DNA of 64,000 nt from Microvelia longipes. Its lineage: Eukaryota > Arthropoda > Insecta > Hemiptera > Veliidae. Both the position numbers and the translations under genes were made by a program. Every line of letters starts with the position of its first letter. Position 1 is the first letter of the stretch. Location of the stretch: NCBI GenBank assembly GCA_018340805.1, contig JACMZG010001914.1:43372337-43436336 (forward strand). Direction: 5' to 3'. The notes below the pieces were generated by a model that had not been told where the DNA came from, did not search any database, and saw nothing but the letters and a program-made list of their open reading frames with translations. Below are positions 61,001 to 64,000 of this stretch, in pieces.

Positions 61001-62931
61001 GTGTCATACCTCTTTTCATATTCCCACTGCATATTTACGGTAAAATTAGTCACTGTACCCTGGGGGTAGGAGGTACTAGCATTGTTACCTATCACTGTTA
61101 CCAACTTGCAATATTAGTACAGCTGTTAATTATTTGTTGGCCTTTATGTGATTGAACACTAGTTTTGTTTGTTAATTGTGACATTCAGTAGTGAGAGTTT
61201 TTACTATAACTTCAATTTTGACTTTTATTATTAAGCATTTAGTTATAATTGTAAAGGTGTTTTTTTTTTGTTGTGTAGGATGATATGATACAGAAGACAG
61301 CCACTCCTCCTATGTTTTTAAAATGTGATTTGAAGACGTTTAATTTCACTGATTTAAATGAAAAGTTTGATGTTATATTAGTTGAACCCCCGCTAGAGGA
61401 ATATCAGAGGACCATGGGAATAGCGAATGTTAAGCTGTGGAGTTGGCACGAGGTGAGTTTCATTTAATATATTTCGTCTACCATTGATTGGTAATATTGG
61501 CATTACATGTCTGTAAATATGCATCTAGTAGAAGAATTCTTCTTATTTTTTGCTCTGGTGTCAAAAATAAAAATACTCTCTTTATTTTCTGCAGCACACT
61601 CGAATGCAAAGTTCTGTTTTCCTCACTAGTTCTGTAATGTTATATTAAAGTTGATTATTTATTAGGTACTCGACAGTTTTCTACCTACCTTATCTACTTT
61701 TACATTGTTATGATATTTGTTGATCTTTATGTGTTACTAATACATTTCTAACAGACAGTGGACGAAGTCCAAGGTGCATGACAGAAGTTTCTCTGTATAG
61801 AGGTGAAAGTCCAAGGTGCATAACAGAAGTTTCTCTGTATAGAGGTGAAAGTCCAAGGTGCATGACAGAAGTTTCTCTGTATAGAGGTGAAGTCCAAGGT
61901 GCATAACAGAAGTTTCTCTGATAAGGTGAAAGTCCAAGGTGCATAACAGAAGTTTCTCTGTATAGAGGTGAAAGTCCAAGGTGCATAACAGAAGTTTCTC
62001 TGTATAGAGGTGAAAGTCCAAGGTGCATAACAGAAGTTTCTCTGTATAGAGGTGAAAGTCCAAGGTGCATAACAGAAGTTTCTCTGTATAGAGGTGAAAG
62101 TCCAAGGTGCATGACAGAGTTTTCTCTGTATAGAGAAACTTAAACTAAACTTAGTCTTTAATTTACAAAGTGTTAAACAAAGTCTGTTTTATTGTCAGGT
62201 AATGAACCTGGAAGTGGGGGAAGTAGCAGCAACTCGTAGTTTTGTATTTCTATGGTGTGGATCCTCAGACGGGTTGGATATGGGTCGAGCATGTTTGAGG
62301 AAATGGGGATTTAGGAGGTGCGAAGATATCTGCTGGATTAAAACAAATGCTAAAAATCCAGGTCATTCTAAGAATCTGGAACCAAAGGCTATCTTCCAGA
62401 GATCAAAGGTAAACTTTTTTTTCAATAGAAACTTTTTCACAGCAATTTGTAGAGTAAAGCTAGTGCGCTGGAACATGCTTGAGATTAAGGCCCGTATTCA
62501 AAGACGTTTTCCTAACATTCTCCAAATATTTTCCTAACATTCTTTAACATTTTCCTAACTCCTAACATTCGCCTTAAGGAGAATGTTAGGAGAATGTTAG
62601 GAAAATGTTAAGAAACGTCTTTGAATACGGGCCTAAGTGAGACTTGCTCCTGTGTAATAAGTTTGATTTAACTCAATTAATGACCTATATGTTAAAATTT
62701 TTCTTTATTTTGCTCCAGGACGTTAAATTAAATTGTTGCAAATGTGTGTTGTTTGCAGGAACATTGTCTTATGGGCATTAAAGGCACTGTAAGGAGGAGT
62801 ACAGACGGAGACTTCATCCATGCTAATGTCGATATTGATCTCATTATTAGCGAGGAACCGGAGTACGGCTCTCTCGAGAAACCTGTAGAAATATTTCATA
62901 TTATAGAACACTTCTGTCTTGGAAGGAGAAG
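58042..62931 (+). CDS. METTL14: METTL14, m6A methyltransferase complex subunit (3' end beyond window)
   Basis: Six coding exons: 58042-58107, 59500-59679, 60807-60950, 61279-61452, 62199-62408 and 62759-62931, all with GT/AG borders and all joining in phase (the first five are whole codons). They give about 315 residues of the roughly 400 expected. The start [20 protein letters not shown] resembles the N-terminus of insect METTL14. Exon 3 has the family signature [18 protein letters not shown]. Exon 4 has EPPL at about residues 166-169, the degenerate counterpart of the METTL3 catalytic DPPW. Exon 5 has [16 protein letters not shown]; exon 6 has [19 protein letters not shown] and [16 protein letters not shown]14 pairs with METTL3 in the nucleus, shapes the RNA-binding groove and does not itself bind S-adenosylmethionine productively. 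The remaining C-terminus (RLHLFGRD... and the RGG tail in other species) was not found before 64000. All conserved blocks are intact. Introns carry three satellites, a SINE and a Harbinger-like MITE. Confidence 0.97.
58282..58656. repeat. GTCGAC-rich palindromic satellite in METTL14 intron 1
   Basis: Units of about 19 bp, TTGTCGACGGAATGAT, occur in both orientations. Arms 58442-58509 and 58527-58594 are a perfect 68-bp inverted repeat around a 17-base spacer. It begins about 175 bp after the exon 1 donor. CpG-rich compared with its surroundings. Confidence 0.95.
58776..59341. repeat. 34-bp tandem satellite in METTL14 intron 1
   Basis: About 17 units of ACACCATCATGTCATGTCCA + CTCCTATGTACACA with single-base slips. 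Three overlapping long ORFs are artefacts. The array ends about 160 bp before exon 2. Confidence 0.96.
59997..60580 (-). mobile_element. tRNA-derived SINE, copy 2, in METTL14 intron 2
   Basis: Same family and strand as 39229-39819, with A box (complement of CCTTAACCACTACACCA), B box (complement of AGGATTGAACCC) and TAG-repeat tail. It is flanked by a perfect 12-bp target duplication CTCCTAGGGGTA (59985-59996 and 60581-60592). It is antisense to METTL14. Confidence 0.94.
61759..62142. repeat. 42-bp tandem satellite in METTL14 intron 4
   Basis: About nine units of AGAGGTGAAAGTCCAAGGTG + CATAACAGAAGTTTCTCTGT + AT, ending about 55 bp before the exon 5 acceptor. A 42-bp unit is a whole number of codons, hence the long repetitive - strand ORFs. 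Confidence 0.96.
62489..62633. mobile_element. PIF/Harbinger-like MITE in METTL14 intron 5
   Basis: GGCCCGTATTCAAAGACGTT on the left and its inverted copy on the right (62613-62633), with TAA on both sides (TAA|GGCCC...GGGCC|TAA), the 3-bp target duplication expected of PIF/Harbinger. The interior is made of TTTTCCTAACATTCT words in one arm and AGAATGTTAGGAAAA in the other. Confidence 0.85.
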
Positions 62932-64000
62932 GTTAATGAGTCCATGTTTTTATTATAAGAGATATAGATAACAAGGTCCAGGTAACGGGAACCTGCTAAT
63001 CATCACAACATGAGTTTCTTGTAACTCTAAAGGTGTTGGTGTTGCTTACATAAATCATCATAAGACACATAAAACATCACATACCACATATAAACAACAT
63101 AGGACGCATAAAACATCATACACCACATACAAACAACATAGCACACATCAAACATAATACACCACATACAAACAACATAGGACACATAAAACATCATACA
63201 CAACATAGGGCACATACAACATCACATACCACATACAAACAACATAAGACACTCTCGTCCATTGTAATTAGAAATTACAATGGACTTAGAATCATTTTAC
63301 TTTCAAAATTTCATTTAATTACTGCTGAGATCAATTTTAATACAATGTACAGACTTAATTCTTTCTTATTCATTCATATATTGTTCTCTTGGGTATTTAA
63401 CTCAATAGCTGAGCTCTATTATCCACTAGTTTTGAGGGATTTGACACAGACCTTACCTAACTAGTAATTCTGTTTTAATAAATTATCTTACCAAAAACCA
63501 CTTTTATGGTAAAATACTCCCCGCCAAATCTTTGGTCCAAAAAATTAGGGAAATCAACTTTTTGTCCCATCAAGTCATGTCCGTATTGGGTGAAGACTGT
63601 CATAGGCGTTTCAAAGTGAAGTTGCTAGGTAAAAACAGAAGTAAACATGATATGTGTTGTAGATAAAGCTTTAAAGACTGTCAAGGTATTGTATATACTA
63701 CTTCTGCGGCGCGTACAACATAGGATTTATAAATTTGGGATTTATTAATACAGGAATGTTAAAAGGCATCAGAAAAAACCCAAAAGTCCTCAAACACCAA
63801 AATCCGTTCTGTATTGTGCGTCAATGTATAAAATACCGTTCGCTAGCTTAGTTTTTCGCACCACGTTCAGCGTAAGAATATCGAATTTGAAATTTTATGA
63901 GGTAGGAATGCACACGAGCATAAGACGAATCCAAAGAGTCCTCACATGTTAAAATCTGTTCAGTAGTTTAGGTTGTAGGTGAGTCAACAAAAATGCAGGA
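62932..64000 (+). other. METTL14 intron 6, open at window end
   Basis: It begins with donor G|GTTAATG after exon 6. Besides the satellite at 63040-63252 it holds only unique sequence. The next METTL14 exon was searched for and not seen. Confidence 0.7.
63040..63252. repeat. About 39-bp tandem repeat in METTL14 intron 6
   Basis: About five or six units of ACACATAAAACATCATACACC + ACATACAAACAACATAGG, somewhat diverged. Confidence 0.92.

Noticed and set aside
61708..62112. Two - strand ORFs of 122-134 residues
   Set aside because: 42-bp satellite in METTL14 intron 4.

Overview
This is a eukaryotic nuclear sequence, most likely from an insect. The exons have canonical GT/AG splice sites, and the best-preserved protein (METTL14) reads closest to insect versions as I remember them. 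The non-coding part is AT-rich and crowded with transposon remnants, MITEs, a tRNA-derived SINE and many kinds of tandem satellite. I cannot name the order or species. There are two assembly gaps: 100 Ns at 30326-30425 and 1000 Ns at 48188-49187. Nothing is bacterial: no operons, CRISPR, rRNA or intact tRNA.

Genes. (1) METTL14, the non-catalytic partner of METTL3 in the N6-methyladenosine writer, is on the + strand from 58042. Six coding exons with matching phases give about 315 residues; the last exon(s) lie beyond the window. (2) The 3' end of an arginine/serine-rich (SR-type) protein gene is on the - strand at 46792-44307, as three exons in matching phase. (3) The first coding exon of a ZNF706-like small zinc-finger protein is on the - strand at 38827-38684; its second exon was not found. 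(4) A weaker candidate first exon is on the - strand at 56159-56067, with another on the + strand at 54874-54905.

Layout. 1-30 kb holds no gene I can support. It is a mosaic of MITEs (1446-1939, 2917-3431, 11956-12841, 13913-14243, 14548-15050), dispersed repeat families, a 5'-truncated LINE (6972-7500), satellites (10.7-11.1 kb and 20.5-21.1 kb) and TA microsatellites. 30.8-37.6 kb is an exceptionally AT-rich island with a pogo-like MITE, a decayed Ty3/gypsy-like gag-protease relic and a large foldback set between TAA microsatellites. 38-48 kb holds the ZNF706-like exon, a SINE with target-site duplications, a 2.4-kb satellite of about 50-bp units, a perfect hAT MITE and the SR gene, whose intron carries a LINE fragment. 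49-58 kb holds a GC-rich hairpin cluster, two more satellites and a dead LINE reverse-transcriptase fragment. 58-64 kb is METTL14, whose introns carry three satellites, a SINE and a Harbinger-like MITE.

The three recognised genes all act in or near RNA metabolism or are housekeeping genes, but nothing shows that they work as a unit. I found no clear new biological system. The most unusual items are a recurring CTGATGA-hairpin-GAAA motif at five places (hammerhead-like but with a spacing flaw), a 68-bp perfect inverted repeat of GTCGAC-rich satellite in METTL14 intron 1, and a satellite array apparently split by a transposon.
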